From Bryobacteraceae bacterium (GTDB taxonomy: Bacteria > Acidobacteriota > Terriglobia > Bryobacterales > Bryobacteraceae), in contig JAWKHH010000003.1 in the NCBI GenBank assembly GCA_041394945.1, forward strand, positions 434,001 through 498,000: a stretch of 64,000 nt of DNA, in the 5' to 3' direction. The notes under the pieces are model-generated. The model did no database searches. It saw only the letters and a list, made by a program, of their open reading frames with translations, and had not been told where the DNA came from. This document shows positions 31,030-40,419 of the stretch, in pieces (within the stretch, counting starts at the first letter, position 1; the number at the start of each line of letters is the position of its first letter). The translations under genes were made by a program, and so were the position numbers.

Positions 31030-33283
31030 CGAGGGCCGAGCCGAGCACGCTGGCCGCCGCGTTGATCGACCAGGCCCAGCGGACGCTCGGCGCGTGGCGG
31101 CGCTCGAGCATTCCGAGTCCGGTAGGAAACGGCATGCCCATGACGAAGCCTGCCGGAGCGATCAGGAGCACGGTGGCGACCACTCGCGCGGCGAACGGCC
31201 AGCCGACGGCCCAGGTGGTGAACGGGGTCGCCGCCAAGGCCAGCAGCGTCACTACGGCAGCCACGGCGACCAGCACGCGGCCGAGTCCGGCGCCGAGCGG
31301 TCCGGCAAATCGACGCGAATAAAAGCTGCCGGCGCCGCTCGAAACGAGCATCGAGAAGATAATCACCCAAAGCGCGTGGGTAGGGTGGCCGAGGAAGAGA
31401 ACAAACTTCTGGATGAGCGCCACCTGAATGAGAATGTAGCCCGTGCCGATGCAGACGAACAGCATCAGGAAGGAGCGCAGCCCACGTTCGCGCGGAAGGC
31501 GGCTGCCGAGCATGAGCGGCGGGAGGGCGAGCATGATAAGCGTGGCCACGATGGTGACGGCCACCAATCCGAACAACAGCGGAACGGCCTTGTTGATCTT
31601 GTAGTCGGCGCTATCGCGCCGGGCGGCGGTGAAGAACTCCCACAGGTCACGCGGCTGGACGGTGTAGAAGAAGAATGGGCGATCGTCGGTGACGGCGCCG
31701 ACATCGTACGGATAGCCGCGCAGAAAAGCGGCGCGGTCCTCAGTGAGCAGGAGCTTGGCGAATGGACTTGCGCCTTCGTTGTCGCCGGGCAGGTAGATGG
31801 CCTGCATGCCGCCCTCGGCGAGCGCGGCGCGGGCGCGGGCGACGTCTTCGGAGCTGAACGGGCTGCGCGAAATGAGGACCGTGTCGGTGGCGCCCCATGC
31901 GTCGATCAACTGGACGTTCTCACGCGCCACGATGACGTGACGCCAGGCTTCTTCTTCGCCGAGATCGCCAAGAGCGGAAATAGCGAGCGTGACAAGGCGG
32001 AGGGATTCGCGAGGCGGATCGAAGCCCCAACGGGTGAAGGCCATCAGTCCACCGGGCGTGAGGTGCGAGAGGTAGTCGCGAAAAGCGTCGGCCGTGTAGA
32101 GATTGTTCTCCGAGAGGGCGAAGGCGCCGGCGGCCGTGGAGGCCCAGGTATCCACCAGCGTCGCCTGAATGACATCGTACGGTTCTTCGCTGCGGCGGAC
32201 GAAGCTGCGGCCGTCTTCGACGAAGATATGGACGTCGGGCCGGGAGTAAAGGCCGCGGCTCAGGTTGGCGAAGCGCTGGCGCATGATCGTATTCGCGATG
32301 ATCTCGTTGATCTCGACGCCGGTGACATCCGTGCTTCCAGATGCGAGCGCGCGGGTGACGTCCCAGCCGCCGCCGGGCCCGATGATGAGCGCCTTGGCGC
32401 CAGGCCGCATGGCGTATGCGAGCCCCGGACCTTGGACAAGGAGCTTGCGACGCTCCTCCGGGGTCCAGCGCGACATGTCGAAATTGGCGATTCCGGTGGA
32501 GGCGTCGGCGTCGATGAAGATCGCCATCCGGTTCGAGCCGGCTTCGGGCGCCACGGCGATGCGCGAATAGCTATTCCACTTCACGAACACTTCGCCGCGC
32601 AGTTCCTGCCCTTTGGCGTAACGAACATCGATAACGCGCCACTTGGCGTTGTAGGCGACCAGACCGACGAGGGCGAGCCCGGCGAGCACAGCCACGATCC
32701 GCCCGCGCAGCGATTTGCCGAGTTCGAACCAGATGGCGGAAGCCACGGTGTAGAGCACGGCAGCGGTGATCACGGTGTTCGGACCGTTGAGCGAATTGAG
32801 GAGCGGAATGAGCAGCAGGCAGCCAGTGGCGGCTCCGATGAGGTCGAAGAAATACACGCGGTCCACGCGCTCGATGGTCTCCGAGATCGCCAGGGAAACG
32901 ATCGTTCCGGCGAAGAAGAACGGGAGCGCGCTGAACAGATAGACGGCGCCGAGAGTGAGCGTTCCCAAATCGCCGGTGCGGCTGAGAAGGAACACCAGCG
33001 CGGCGACGACGGCGCCGGCATCGGCGAGGGCGAGGACGCCAAGCTTGCGGTAGAGTGAGCCGCGCCATCCGGCGATCACATAGGAAAACACGCCGCCCGC
33101 GCCCAAGCCGAACAGGGCGATCGAGATCGCGAGAAAGGCGAGGTGGTAGTAGAAAACGACGGAAAAGATACGAGTAAGCGCAAGCTCGACGAGCAGCGTC
33201 GCCAATGTCGTGAATCCCACTCCCAGATACACCAGCGGCCAACGCAGTGCAGGCGCTGCTTCCGATGAGCTGATTCTAGACAA
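30887..33283 (-). CDS. Membrane-embedded spermidine-synthase-like methyltransferase-fold protein
   Basis: 798 residues. The N-terminal half carries about six helices (VGFTTLATLLVELALTRIFS, YHLAFLAISIALFGLGAGG). Then follows a soluble Rossmann domain with a nucleotide-binding loop KALIIGPGGGWDVTRAL and VTGVEINEII, as in spermidine synthases and SAM methyltransferases, with PYDVIQATLVDTW in the active-site strand. Another five to six helices complete the chain. The polyamine-synthase catalytic DxxD is not evident, so polyamine formation should not be assumed. The start appears to be TTG 33283 with AGGAG close upstream. The 3' end overlaps the plus-strand gene. Confidence 0.82.
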   Translation of the reverse strand: MSRISSSEAAPALRWPLVYLGVGFTTLATLLVELALTRIFSVVFYYHLAFLAISIALFGLGAGGVFSYVIAGWRGSLYRKLGVLALADAGAVVAALVFLLSRTGDLGTLTLGAVYLFSALPFFFAGTIVSLAISETIERVDRVYFFDLIGAATGCLLLIPLLNSLNGPNTVITAAVLYTVASAIWFELGKSLRGRIVAVLAGLALVGLVAYNAKWRVIDVRYAKGQELRGEVFVKWNSYSRIAVAPEAGSNRMAIFIDADASTGIANFDMSRWTPEERRKLLVQGPGLAYAMRPGAKALIIGPGGGWDVTRALASGSTDVTGVEINEIIANTIMRQRFANLSRGLYSRPDVHIFVEDGRSFVRRSEEPYDVIQATLVDTWASTAAGAFALSENNLYTADAFRDYLSHLTPGGLMAFTRWGFDPPRESLRLVTLAISALGDLGEEEAWRHVIVARENVQLIDAWGATDTVLISRSPFSSEDVARARAALAEGGMQAIYLPGDNEGASPFAKLLLTEDRAAFLRGYPYDVGAVTDDRPFFFYTVQPRDLWEFFTAARRDSADYKINKAVPLLFGLVAVTIVATLIMLALPPLMLGSRLPRERGLRSFLMLFVCIGTGYILIQVALIQKFVLFLGHPTHALWVIIFSMLVSSGAGSFYSRRFAGPLGAGLGRVLVAVAAVVTLLALAATPFTTWAVGWPFAARVVATVLLIAPAGFVMGMPFPTGLGMLERRHAPSVRWAWSINAAASVLGSALAIFFALYLGLRVTLLLGGLLYLLALIAIRQGTDSAVTEPTAAAPATP

Positions 33284-33351
33284 TTCTCCTATCGTACCCG
33301 ACCTTCTTCAGGGTTGAGCACCCGGGTCTGGCGGAGACCGGCGGAAACCGC

Positions 33352-33383
33352 TTGACAGGCAGCGAACAAAAGGCGAATATATT
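33352..33383 (+). promoter_or_regulatory. TTGACA with TATATT, probable promoter
   Basis: A consensus TTGACA at 33352-33357 is followed by TATATT at 33378-33383, 20 nt later, which is longer than the ideal 17. ATG 33387 begins 3 nt after it and has no ribosome site. Confidence 0.35.
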
Positions 33384-33386
33384 GCC

Positions 33387-34367
33387 ATGGATCCCCCGCT
33401 GATAGGCATCGCGCGGCTGGCGCATTCGGCGGCGACTCTCGAAGCCAAGCGCGCGGTGGAGTACCGCGAGCTGCCCTCGTTCCAACTGCTGAACCGGTGC
33501 ACGAGCTCGCGAGTGTTTTTCGAATGGACGATCAACCCGTACCGCGGGTGCGAGTTCGCATGCCGATACTGCTACGCGCGGTACACCCACGAATTCATGG
33601 AACTGCGGGATCCGGCGCTGTTCGACAACCGGATCTTCGCCAAGCAGTGGAACCCCGCCGACTTTCAAGCGGCGCTGCGGCGGCTGGCGCCGGGGCAGCG
33701 AATCGCCATCGGCACGGCGACGGATCCCTACCAGCCAGCCGAACGGCGCTACGGGTTGACGCGCCGTGTGCTCGAGGCGCTGGCGGCGCGCAAAGGGCTG
33801 GCGGTGTTCATCACGACGAAGTCCGACCTGGTCGCGCGCGATCTCGATATTCTCGCGGTGCTGGCCCGGCAGCATCGGCTGCGTGTGCACTTCACGGTGA
33901 CGACGGTGGACGCGGAGCTGGCTCGAAGGATCGAGCCGCGCGCGCCGCGTCCGGATTTGCGGCTGGGAGCGCTGGCGGCGCTGGCGACGGCGGGGATCGA
34001 AACCGGAGTGTCGTGCGCGCCCGTGCTGCCGCTGCTCACCGATTCGCCGGCCAGTCTCGATGCGTTGGCGGCATCGTCGGCGCGAGCCGGAGCGAAGTGG
34101 ATGGGCGGAGGGACGGTGTTCTTGCGCGAGCCGGCGCGACAAGTGTTTCTCGAATTCCTGGACCGCGAGTTTCCAGCGCTGGCTGCGAAATACAGGCAGC
34201 GCTTCTCGCGTTCGGCGTACCTGCGGGGAGACTACGTCGAAATGGCGCAAGAGCGAATCGAGGAGGCCCGGCGACGCCACGGACTGGGCAGCCGGCCGGG
34301 CGACGACCCGATTCCAGGGCCGCAGCTCGAACTCGATTTCGGCGGTGATATGCTGGCGTCTGCATGA
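33387..34367 (+). CDS. Radical SAM protein of the SPL/Rv2578c type
   Basis: 326 residues. The [4Fe-4S]-binding CxxxCxxC is C55-C59-C62 in NPYRGCEFACRYCYARYTHE, typical of spore-photoproduct-lyase-like radical SAM proteins. The TIM-barrel strands FITTKSDLVARDLDIL and VHFTVTTVDAELARRIEPR fit the family. Non-sporulating bacteria carry many such genes, with unknown substrates possibly linked to DNA or sugar chemistry. The lyase-specific cysteine cannot be confirmed. The stop overlaps the start of the UxuA-like gene (ATGA at 34364), so the two are translationally coupled. Confidence 0.87.
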   Translation: MDPPLIGIARLAHSAATLEAKRAVEYRELPSFQLLNRCTSSRVFFEWTINPYRGCEFACRYCYARYTHEFMELRDPALFDNRIFAKQWNPADFQAALRRLAPGQRIAIGTATDPYQPAERRYGLTRRVLEALAARKGLAVFITTKSDLVARDLDILAVLARQHRLRVHFTVTTVDAELARRIEPRAPRPDLRLGALAALATAGIETGVSCAPVLPLLTDSPASLDALAASSARAGAKWMGGGTVFLREPARQVFLEFLDREFPALAAKYRQRFSRSAYLRGDYVEMAQERIEEARRRHGLGSRPGDDPIPGPQLELDFGGDMLASA

Positions 34368-35449
34368 ATCGCAGACACTTCGTCGCTCTCTCCGCCGCCG
34401 CCCCGGCCGCGGCCAAAGCTCTACCCGCCAACCACCCCGGCAACGACTACAAACCCGGAAAAGCCGTGATGCACGTGGGGTGCCAGCGCGGCCCTACAAC
34501 AGACGCGTTTCTGAATCATCTGAAGCGCCACGGAGTGGATCACGCGTGCGGTTACCCGGAGACGATGCCTGGCGGCGGCTTCGAAGTGGAGCACATGGAG
34601 CGGCTGATCGAGCTGGGCAAGAAGCACGGCGTTTCCGTGGATATGATCCAGTTCCCGCTTTCGTCGGCATACATCGGGCGTTCGCGCAGTCCGGCCATCA
34701 TGATGGGGAAACCGGAGCGGGATCGCGACATCGACCACTGCTGCCAGATCATCCGCAACGCCGCCAAGGCGGGCATCCCCTGCATCAAATACAACATGAC
34801 GATTCTCGGCGTGCTTTCCACCGAGCCGGCGACGGGCCGGGGCGGATTGATCCAGCGCTCGTGGGACCTCGCAAAGGCGAAACAGGATCCGCCGTTGACC
34901 GAGGCCGGTCCGGCGCCGGCCGAGGCCATGTGGGAGCGCATCGGCTACTTCGTGAAGCGGGTGGCGCCTGTGGCCGAGGAGTACAAGGTCCGGCTGGCGT
35001 GCCACCCGCACGACCCCGGCGTTCCGCCTTCGGGCTTCCGCGGTGTGGATCGCGTGCTCGGCACCGTCGACGGGCTGAAGAGGTTTATCTCGCTCGTCGA
35101 CAGCCCGTATCACGGTTTGAACTTCTGCCAGGGCACGGTATCCGAGATGCTGCAGGATCCGGGGAAGGAGATCCACGACGTGATCCGCTACTTCGGAAAG
35201 CGTCGCAAGATTTTCAACGTCCACTTCCGGAACATCAAGGGCAAGCGCGACAAGTTCGTCGAGACATACCCGGACGAAGGCGATGTCGACTTCTACAAGG
35301 CGATGCTGACTTACAAGGAAGTCGGGTATCCGTACATGATGATGCCGGACCATATGCCGCGGCACCAGGCGGACCGGGGCGGCAACGAAGCGTTCGCCTG
35401 GGCGTATGGCTACATCAAGGCGCTGATCCAGGTGGCGCGCCAGAGTTAG
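34364..35449 (+). CDS. UxuA (mannonate dehydratase)-like protein with Tat-like leader
   Basis: 361 residues. The N terminus MNRRHFVALSAAAPAAAKAL resembles a Tat signal, although its hydrophobic core is weak. The body is a UxuA TIM barrel: CGYPETMPGGGFEVEHMERL, LACHPHDPGVP, NFCQGTVSEML, KIFNVHFRNIKG, YPDEGDVDFYKAM, MMPDHMP and a closing GYIKALIQVA. These contain the His, Cys, His and Asp/His metal-site residues of mannonate dehydratase. Substrate could be D-mannonate or a related sugar acid. It is coupled by a 4-base overlap to an SPL-type radical SAM gene, an unusual partner. It is distinct from the double-domain homologue at 4506-6602. Confidence 0.83.
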   Translation: MNRRHFVALSAAAPAAAKALPANHPGNDYKPGKAVMHVGCQRGPTTDAFLNHLKRHGVDHACGYPETMPGGGFEVEHMERLIELGKKHGVSVDMIQFPLSSAYIGRSRSPAIMMGKPERDRDIDHCCQIIRNAAKAGIPCIKYNMTILGVLSTEPATGRGGLIQRSWDLAKAKQDPPLTEAGPAPAEAMWERIGYFVKRVAPVAEEYKVRLACHPHDPGVPPSGFRGVDRVLGTVDGLKRFISLVDSPYHGLNFCQGTVSEMLQDPGKEIHDVIRYFGKRRKIFNVHFRNIKGKRDKFVETYPDEGDVDFYKAMLTYKEVGYPYMMMPDHMPRHQADRGGNEAFAWAYGYIKALIQVARQS

Positions 35450-35483
35450 TGGCGCGCTGGTCCTGGAAAACGAGATCGCAGCG

Positions 35484-38400
35484 CTACCAGGCGAGGCGCA
35501 GACCGAGCCGCACCTGGCGCTGATCCGGCATGGCGCTGGTGATCACCATGAAATTGGCGCCGTTGACATTCGAAGCGGGGTTGTTGAAATGCGGCGTGTT
35601 CGAGAAGTTCGCCGCCTCGGCGCGGATCTCGAGATTCACGCGCTCCCACACCGGGATGCGGCGGAACAGGCCGAGGTCGAGATTCACGGCGCCAGGCCCA
35701 CGCAAGAGATTCCGGCCGCTGGCGCCGAAGCGCACGCCGGTTGGGGCGGCGAACGCGGTGGGGTCGTAGAACGGCTTGCCCGGGCCAATGCCGCCGAGTT
35801 GGGTGACTTCCGATTTCACCTGGTCCGCGGTCTGCGAATTGCCGGGGGCGTTCAGTGCGCCGGCGGCGGCGGAGACGGTGAACGGGCGGCCCTGATAGGC
35901 GGCGAAAACGCCGTTCACCTGCCACCCGCCAAGCACCCACATCGCCGGGCCGGAGGTGGCGAACTTCTTCCCCTTGCCCGCGGGAAGTTCGTAGACGAAG
36001 CCCATCTGGAGCGTGTGCGGGATGTTGTAACCGGCCTGGGCTCGGTTGCGGGAGAAGACCGGCTCCCAGTTGTACATGAGCGTACCGGTCCAGCCGTCTT
36101 CGTCGGTGAAATTGATCGCCTTCGAGTACGTGTAGGCGCCCTTCAGAACCAGCCCGTCGGAGACGCGCCGGTTGGCCGCCACCTGCAGCGCGTGGTAGTT
36201 CGCGCTGAGGTATCCGTTCCATGCCCAGGTATCCACGCTGCGGCCAAACTTCACGTTGAGGGGGCGGCCAGCGGTGCCGGCGCCGGGCGAGGCCGCGTTG
36301 ATCTCGCGATCGGCGAAGCTATGCGTGGTCTGCGTGCCGACGTAGGCCACCGAAGCTACGATCTTGGCCGGTAGTTCCCGCTCGATGGCGAAGTTCCAGG
36401 ACTGCACGTAGCCGCGCACCAGCTCCGAACCGGAAACGAAACGCATCGCCGCGGTGGGCGGCAGTTGCACGCGGCCGCTGCTGATGTCGGGAAGGGAGAT
36501 CGAGGGGATGCCCTGATCGAGCGGGCGGAACGGCTGGAACGAGTTCGCGGAGTTGAACGTGGCCGCGAACACCAGCGGGAAGAAACCGCGCAGCGGGCGC
36601 GCCAGCGGCATCGGGTTGTAGGTGAGGCCGTAGCCGGTGCGGATCACCGTGGTCGGGCTGACGCGGTAGGCGATGCCGATCCGCGGCGCGAAGAGTTTCT
36701 TGCTGGTGGACACGCCGACGTTCTTGGGGACGCCGCCGAGGCCGCCGACGAGCACATCGTTGGTGGCTGTGTCGTAGCCCTCAATGCCGCCGCGGCCGGC
36801 GCGAGTCTGCAGCGGAAACAGCTCGTAGCGCAGCCCGGCGGAGACGGTCAGCTTCTGCGTCACCTGCCAGCGGTCGCGCACGTACCAGCCGAGCTGCATG
36901 TTGTACGCGGTCATCGTCTCGAACTGCGGCGAGCGGCGCATGGTTTGCGGCAGGCCGAGCAGGTAGGAAGCATAGGCGTTGTACTGGCTCAGCGTGGCGC
37001 CGGGCGTGGAGGTGATGCCCTGGCCGAATTCGAACCGGCCCACCGCGCCACCGTTGCCGCCGCCATCGGGATTGTAGTGATTGAGCACGTGGCGGATGCC
37101 TTCGAAGCCGAAGCGGACGTCGTGGCGGCCGTGGGTTAGGGAGAAGTTCTGCTGGGTGGTCCAGGAGGAATCGTGCGCGAAGAAGGGGCGCGTGTCGGTA
37201 TCGCTTAGGTGGTTCGTGTAGCCGGAGATGATGATGACAGGAGCGCCGCTATCGCGGACATCGTTGGAGCCGCCGCTGACGCCTGGAATGCCCAGGTCGC
37301 GCCCGGGGAAGTCGCCGTAGGCAAAGCCGGTGATTCCCTGCCCCTGGCGGGTCCACCCGACGACGCCGTCCCAAAGCAGCCGAGGCGAGAAGACGTAGTT
37401 GCTGCCGATGGTGGCCACCTGCGTCCGGAGGGAGCCGTCGCCGATGCTCGAGCCGGACGGGCACAGCGCCGCGCCGCCGCCCTCGCCGAACGCGGGATTG
37501 CAGGCGACAACGGCGTTCATGATCGAGTATTTGCCCCAGATCATGTTGTTCGAGGTTCGGTTCCAGTTGATCTTCGTGTCGAAATTGTTCTTGTCGAGCC
37601 GCTGGGAACCGCCAGTGAGATAGTTGGAGCCGAAACCTCCGCGATTGGGCAGCGGGATGAGGTCCTGAATCTTCCGGACGATCGGGCTTTGGCGGCTCAG
37701 CGGGATCTGGTTGCCCGGGAACGCGGTGCGGCCGGCCCCGCTCGCAGCCCCCGTGGCCGGGTCGTAGATCACGGCGCTGACGGTGGAGAAGTTGCCGGCC
37801 CGGTGCTCGGCCGTCGGAACGGTGAGGATATTTGTGGAACCCTGCCGCTCATGGACGCCTTCCCATCCGAAGAAGTAGAAGAGTTTGTTGCGCTTCACCG
37901 GCCCGCCGAGCGTAACGCCGTCGATGTTGTTGTTGTTTTTCGGCTTCACGCCGGGGTTGAAGAAGTTCCGCGCCTGCAGCTTCACGTTATCGTTGAAGGC
38001 CCAGGCGGAACCGTGCAACTCGTTGGTGCCGGACTTGGTGATCACCGTGATGGACGCGCCGCCGGCGAAGCCCTGCTCGGCATCGAAGTTGTTCGTCGCG
38101 ATGTTCACGGTTTCGATCGTCTCGGCCGGCGGCACGTAGGCGGTATGGTGCGGCAGCCACAGGAACACGCTCAACGCGCCGTCGATCCGCGTGGCGTTGT
38201 TGTTGCGGTTCACGCCGTTGACGTTGGTGGAGAGCGCGCGCGCCGGCGCCGCCTGAATCGAGTTCTGGTATCGGCCGGGCGTTGCGCCGGGCACGAGATT
38301 GATCAGGCTCTGGTAGTTCCGATAGCGCGGCAGCGGCATGTTGACGACGTCTTTGGCGGCGAGTTCTGTGTGCAGGTCCGCTTTGTCCGCTTGGAGGCCG

Positions 38401-38777
38401 ACGGCGCCGGCTTCGACGGTGATGCTTTCGGTCAACTGGCCGATCTCGAGCGTGACGTCCTCGCGGCGGACGGCGTTCACCGTGATCGCGATGCCGCGCC
38501 GGGTCACCGGGCGGAAACCGGAGGCGTTGATCGAAAGATCGTACGAGCCGGCGACGAGGCTGGGGAACGTGAAGACGCCGATCTCATTGGATTGGGCGAC
38601 CATTTCCTGCGAAGTGCCCGTGTTCACGAGCTTGATGCTGGCGCCAGGAACAACCGCGCCCGCGGAATCTTGGACATAGCCGGTCAAGGATCCATATAGG
38701 ACTTGAGCGGAAAGAGGAGCGACGGGGGAAACGGCCGCGAACGAGGCAACCAACAGCAGAGCCTGAGTGCGACTCAT
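35484..38777 (-). CDS. Oar-like TonB-dependent receptor with N-terminal carboxypeptidase-regulatory domain
   Basis: 1097 residues. Signal peptide (LLVASFAAVSPVAPLSAQ), then a CarboxypepD_reg domain (about 28-110: GSLTGYVQDSAGAVVPGASI, LVNTGTSQE, VFTFPSLVAGSYDLS), a plug domain with NVNGVNRNNNATRIDGA and ITVITKSGTNELHGSAWAF, and a beta-barrel ending in an aromatic residue (LRLAW), the usual outer-membrane insertion signal. Such receptors are numerous in Solibacter-type genomes and import or bind glycans, metals or peptides. No ligand is indicated. A strong GGGAGG precedes ATG 38777. The cytochrome gene lies 134 bases upstream in the same direction. Confidence 0.92.
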   Translation of the reverse strand: MSRTQALLLVASFAAVSPVAPLSAQVLYGSLTGYVQDSAGAVVPGASIKLVNTGTSQEMVAQSNEIGVFTFPSLVAGSYDLSINASGFRPVTRRGIAITVNAVRREDVTLEIGQLTESITVEAGAVGLQADKADLHTELAAKDVVNMPLPRYRNYQSLINLVPGATPGRYQNSIQAAPARALSTNVNGVNRNNNATRIDGALSVFLWLPHHTAYVPPAETIETVNIATNNFDAEQGFAGGASITVITKSGTNELHGSAWAFNDNVKLQARNFFNPGVKPKNNNNIDGVTLGGPVKRNKLFYFFGWEGVHERQGSTNILTVPTAEHRAGNFSTVSAVIYDPATGAASGAGRTAFPGNQIPLSRQSPIVRKIQDLIPLPNRGGFGSNYLTGGSQRLDKNNFDTKINWNRTSNNMIWGKYSIMNAVVACNPAFGEGGGAALCPSGSSIGDGSLRTQVATIGSNYVFSPRLLWDGVVGWTRQGQGITGFAYGDFPGRDLGIPGVSGGSNDVRDSGAPVIIISGYTNHLSDTDTRPFFAHDSSWTTQQNFSLTHGRHDVRFGFEGIRHVLNHYNPDGGGNGGAVGRFEFGQGITSTPGATLSQYNAYASYLLGLPQTMRRSPQFETMTAYNMQLGWYVRDRWQVTQKLTVSAGLRYELFPLQTRAGRGGIEGYDTATNDVLVGGLGGVPKNVGVSTSKKLFAPRIGIAYRVSPTTVIRTGYGLTYNPMPLARPLRGFFPLVFAATFNSANSFQPFRPLDQGIPSISLPDISSGRVQLPPTAAMRFVSGSELVRGYVQSWNFAIERELPAKIVASVAYVGTQTTHSFADREINAASPGAGTAGRPLNVKFGRSVDTWAWNGYLSANYHALQVAANRRVSDGLVLKGAYTYSKAINFTDEDGWTGTLMYNWEPVFSRNRAQAGYNIPHTLQMGFVYELPAGKGKKFATSGPAMWVLGGWQVNGVFAAYQGRPFTVSAAAGALNAPGNSQTADQVKSEVTQLGGIGPGKPFYDPTAFAAPTGVRFGASGRNLLRGPGAVNLDLGLFRRIPVWERVNLEIRAEAANFSNTPHFNNPASNVNGANFMVITSAMPDQRQVRLGLRLAW

Positions 38778-38911
38778 GAGGGACCTCCCTGAAGCGTTGG
38801 CTTACCGGATCAGAGTACCAGCGAGGAAGCGGGCCGTCAATAGGCGCGACGCCACCGCAACCGCGCGAGGGGCGGGGCCCAGGGGAAAGAGCGCTCAGCG
38901 AAAGGAGCCGG

Positions 38912-39706
38912 CTACTGCTGGAGCCGCTCGATGTGCCGGGTGATGTTATGCGTTCGCAGTTTGCGGAGGTCGACGCCTTCGCCAGTGCGGCGAAACAGGT
39001 CGCCCCACAAAGGCATTTCCGTGGAGCCATGGACGCCGGCGTCCGGCCGCATGAGTAGGCTCTCGACTTTCGCGAAGGGGAACTTTCCATCGGGTCCGCG
39101 GAGGTGGGTGAGATCGGGCGGCGTGGTCTTCAGCCCCGCCGCGGCGGGACCGGCGCCGCGGCCATCGACGCCGTGGCACGACGAACAGTAGGAACGGAAC
39201 ATCTCGCCACCCATGGAAGGCCGAACGTCGGTGATCTTGCGAAGGCGCGCCGGCGTCACCGGGTCGGCCTTCGGAGCGGGCGCGGTGTCCTGGATCGATT
39301 CCACGTAGCGCACCAGGTTGTACGTTCGCATGAAGATGTCGGACTCACTGTAGTTCGACTGCCGGAAGACATCGCCCCAAACCGGCATCTCGGAGCTTCC
39401 GTGAGTGCCGCCTCCGGTGCGGAGGGAGACCAACACGGAGTTGGCGGGAAAGACTCCGCCGTGGTTGGCGGTAAGCCGCGTCAGGTTCGCGGGCCGCGTC
39501 TTCAACGCGGAAGCGGCCGGCCCGTCGCCCTTTCCACCGGGGCCGTGGCAAGCCGAGCAATAGCTACGGAACATGCGCGCGCCGTCGGGCGCGACATCCG
39601 GAATGCTCTTCATTTCCACCTTGGACTGCTGCGCGGGCATGGAAGACAACGCGAGGAGAGAGACCGCCGCCAAGGAAGCATTCGGCAGCCAACGTTGGGC
39701 TCGCAT
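38912..39706 (-). CDS. Exported dihaem cytochrome c (two class I domains)
   Basis: 264 residues. Signal peptide (LAAVSLLALSSMPAQ), then two homologous cytochrome c domains. Haem-binding CSACH is at C50-C53-H54 and CSSCH at C174-C177-H178. Each domain has a candidate distal methionine in SSEMPVWGDVFR (M107) and STEMPLWGDLFR. The domains align along their whole length, so the protein arose by internal duplication. It would transfer electrons in the periplasm; no dehydrogenase partner is adjacent. AAAGGAG lies six bases before ATG 39706. It follows mreD after 194 bases. Confidence 0.9.
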   Translation of the reverse strand: MRAQRWLPNASLAAVSLLALSSMPAQQSKVEMKSIPDVAPDGARMFRSYCSACHGPGGKGDGPAASALKTRPANLTRLTANHGGVFPANSVLVSLRTGGGTHGSSEMPVWGDVFRQSNYSESDIFMRTYNLVRYVESIQDTAPAPKADPVTPARLRKITDVRPSMGGEMFRSYCSSCHGVDGRGAGPAAAGLKTTPPDLTHLRGPDGKFPFAKVESLLMRPDAGVHGSTEMPLWGDLFRRTGEGVDLRKLRTHNITRHIERLQQ

Positions 39707-39900
39707 GTGGGCTCCTTTCCGCGCCCTCGTGCGGGGTGCGGCACGGGGCGCTACCGATTCGCTTCACTCGGTTGAGCAAACGGCGGGCCACTCTATCGCC
39801 CGCAGACACGCCCGGCGGGATGGCGGAGTTGCGCGTAACCGCGCGCACGATGGGCCGAGGCACGCAACCGGGCGGCCCCGCCCTGCGCCAGATGGCTAGT

Positions 39901-40419
39901 CTAGAGCCGGTCCAGCATGGCGTAGAGCGGCACGGCCACGGCGGCGTTCAGCACGCCAAACAGCAGGGTCTCAAGGAAACCCAGCGCGAAGGGCTGGTTC
40001 AGCAGGCTGCTTACGAGCACCCAGAAGGTGAACTGGTGGAAGAAGTAGAAAAAGAATCCAAGGAGAAAGCGGACGGCGCCGTTCTCCACGTCCACGCGCT
40101 GGCTCAGCGAGGCAGCGAAGTACCCGACGAGCGTCTTCGAGATTCCGAACACGCCCAATGGATTGTGAGAAAGGACGTCCTGCGCCAGGCCGATGACACA
40201 GCCCGCCATCAGGCCGGCCACGGGCTCGCGCCGTAGCAACGCGAAGTAGACGGTGACCAACAGCGGGAGTTCGAGAAACCCCAACTGCCAGGCAAACCGG
40301 GGCGCATAGACCTGAAACAGAATGGCCGCGGCGGGCACCAGCAGAAATGCGACGGGACGGATGCGGCGGCGGCGCGGCCGGCCTCGCTGGCCGAGTAAAT
40401 GGTCGGAGAACTCCGTCAT
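39901..40419 (-). CDS. mreD: Rod shape-determining protein MreD
   Basis: 172 residues with four to five membrane helices (FLLVPAAAILFQVYAP, LPLLVTVYFALLRREPVAGL, FLLGFFFYFFHQFTFWVLV). The segment EPVAGLMAGCVIGLAQDVLS followed by GVFGISKTLVGYFA matches MreD. It acts with MreC and MreB in the elongasome that directs sidewall murein synthesis. Its ATG 40419 overlaps the mreC stop (ATGA), indicating translational coupling. The frame is open further upstream but inside mreC, so the short start is preferred. No mrdA/rodA gene follows, unlike in many bacteria. Confidence 0.88.
   Translation of the reverse strand: MTEFSDHLLGQRGRPRRRRIRPVAFLLVPAAAILFQVYAPRFAWQLGFLELPLLVTVYFALLRREPVAGLMAGCVIGLAQDVLSHNPLGVFGISKTLVGYFAASLSQRVDVENGAVRFLLGFFFYFFHQFTFWVLVSSLLNQPFALGFLETLLFGVLNAAVAVPLYAMLDRL

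Noticed and set aside
37209..38699. 496-codon plus-strand frame
   Set aside because: Antisense to the TonB-dependent receptor; no recognisable domain.
39707..39900. 194-base gap between mreD and the cytochrome gene as an RNA gene or riboswitch
   Set aside because: GC-rich with some short inverted repeats, but no conserved riboswitch core or tRNA/6S-like structure could be identified by eye.
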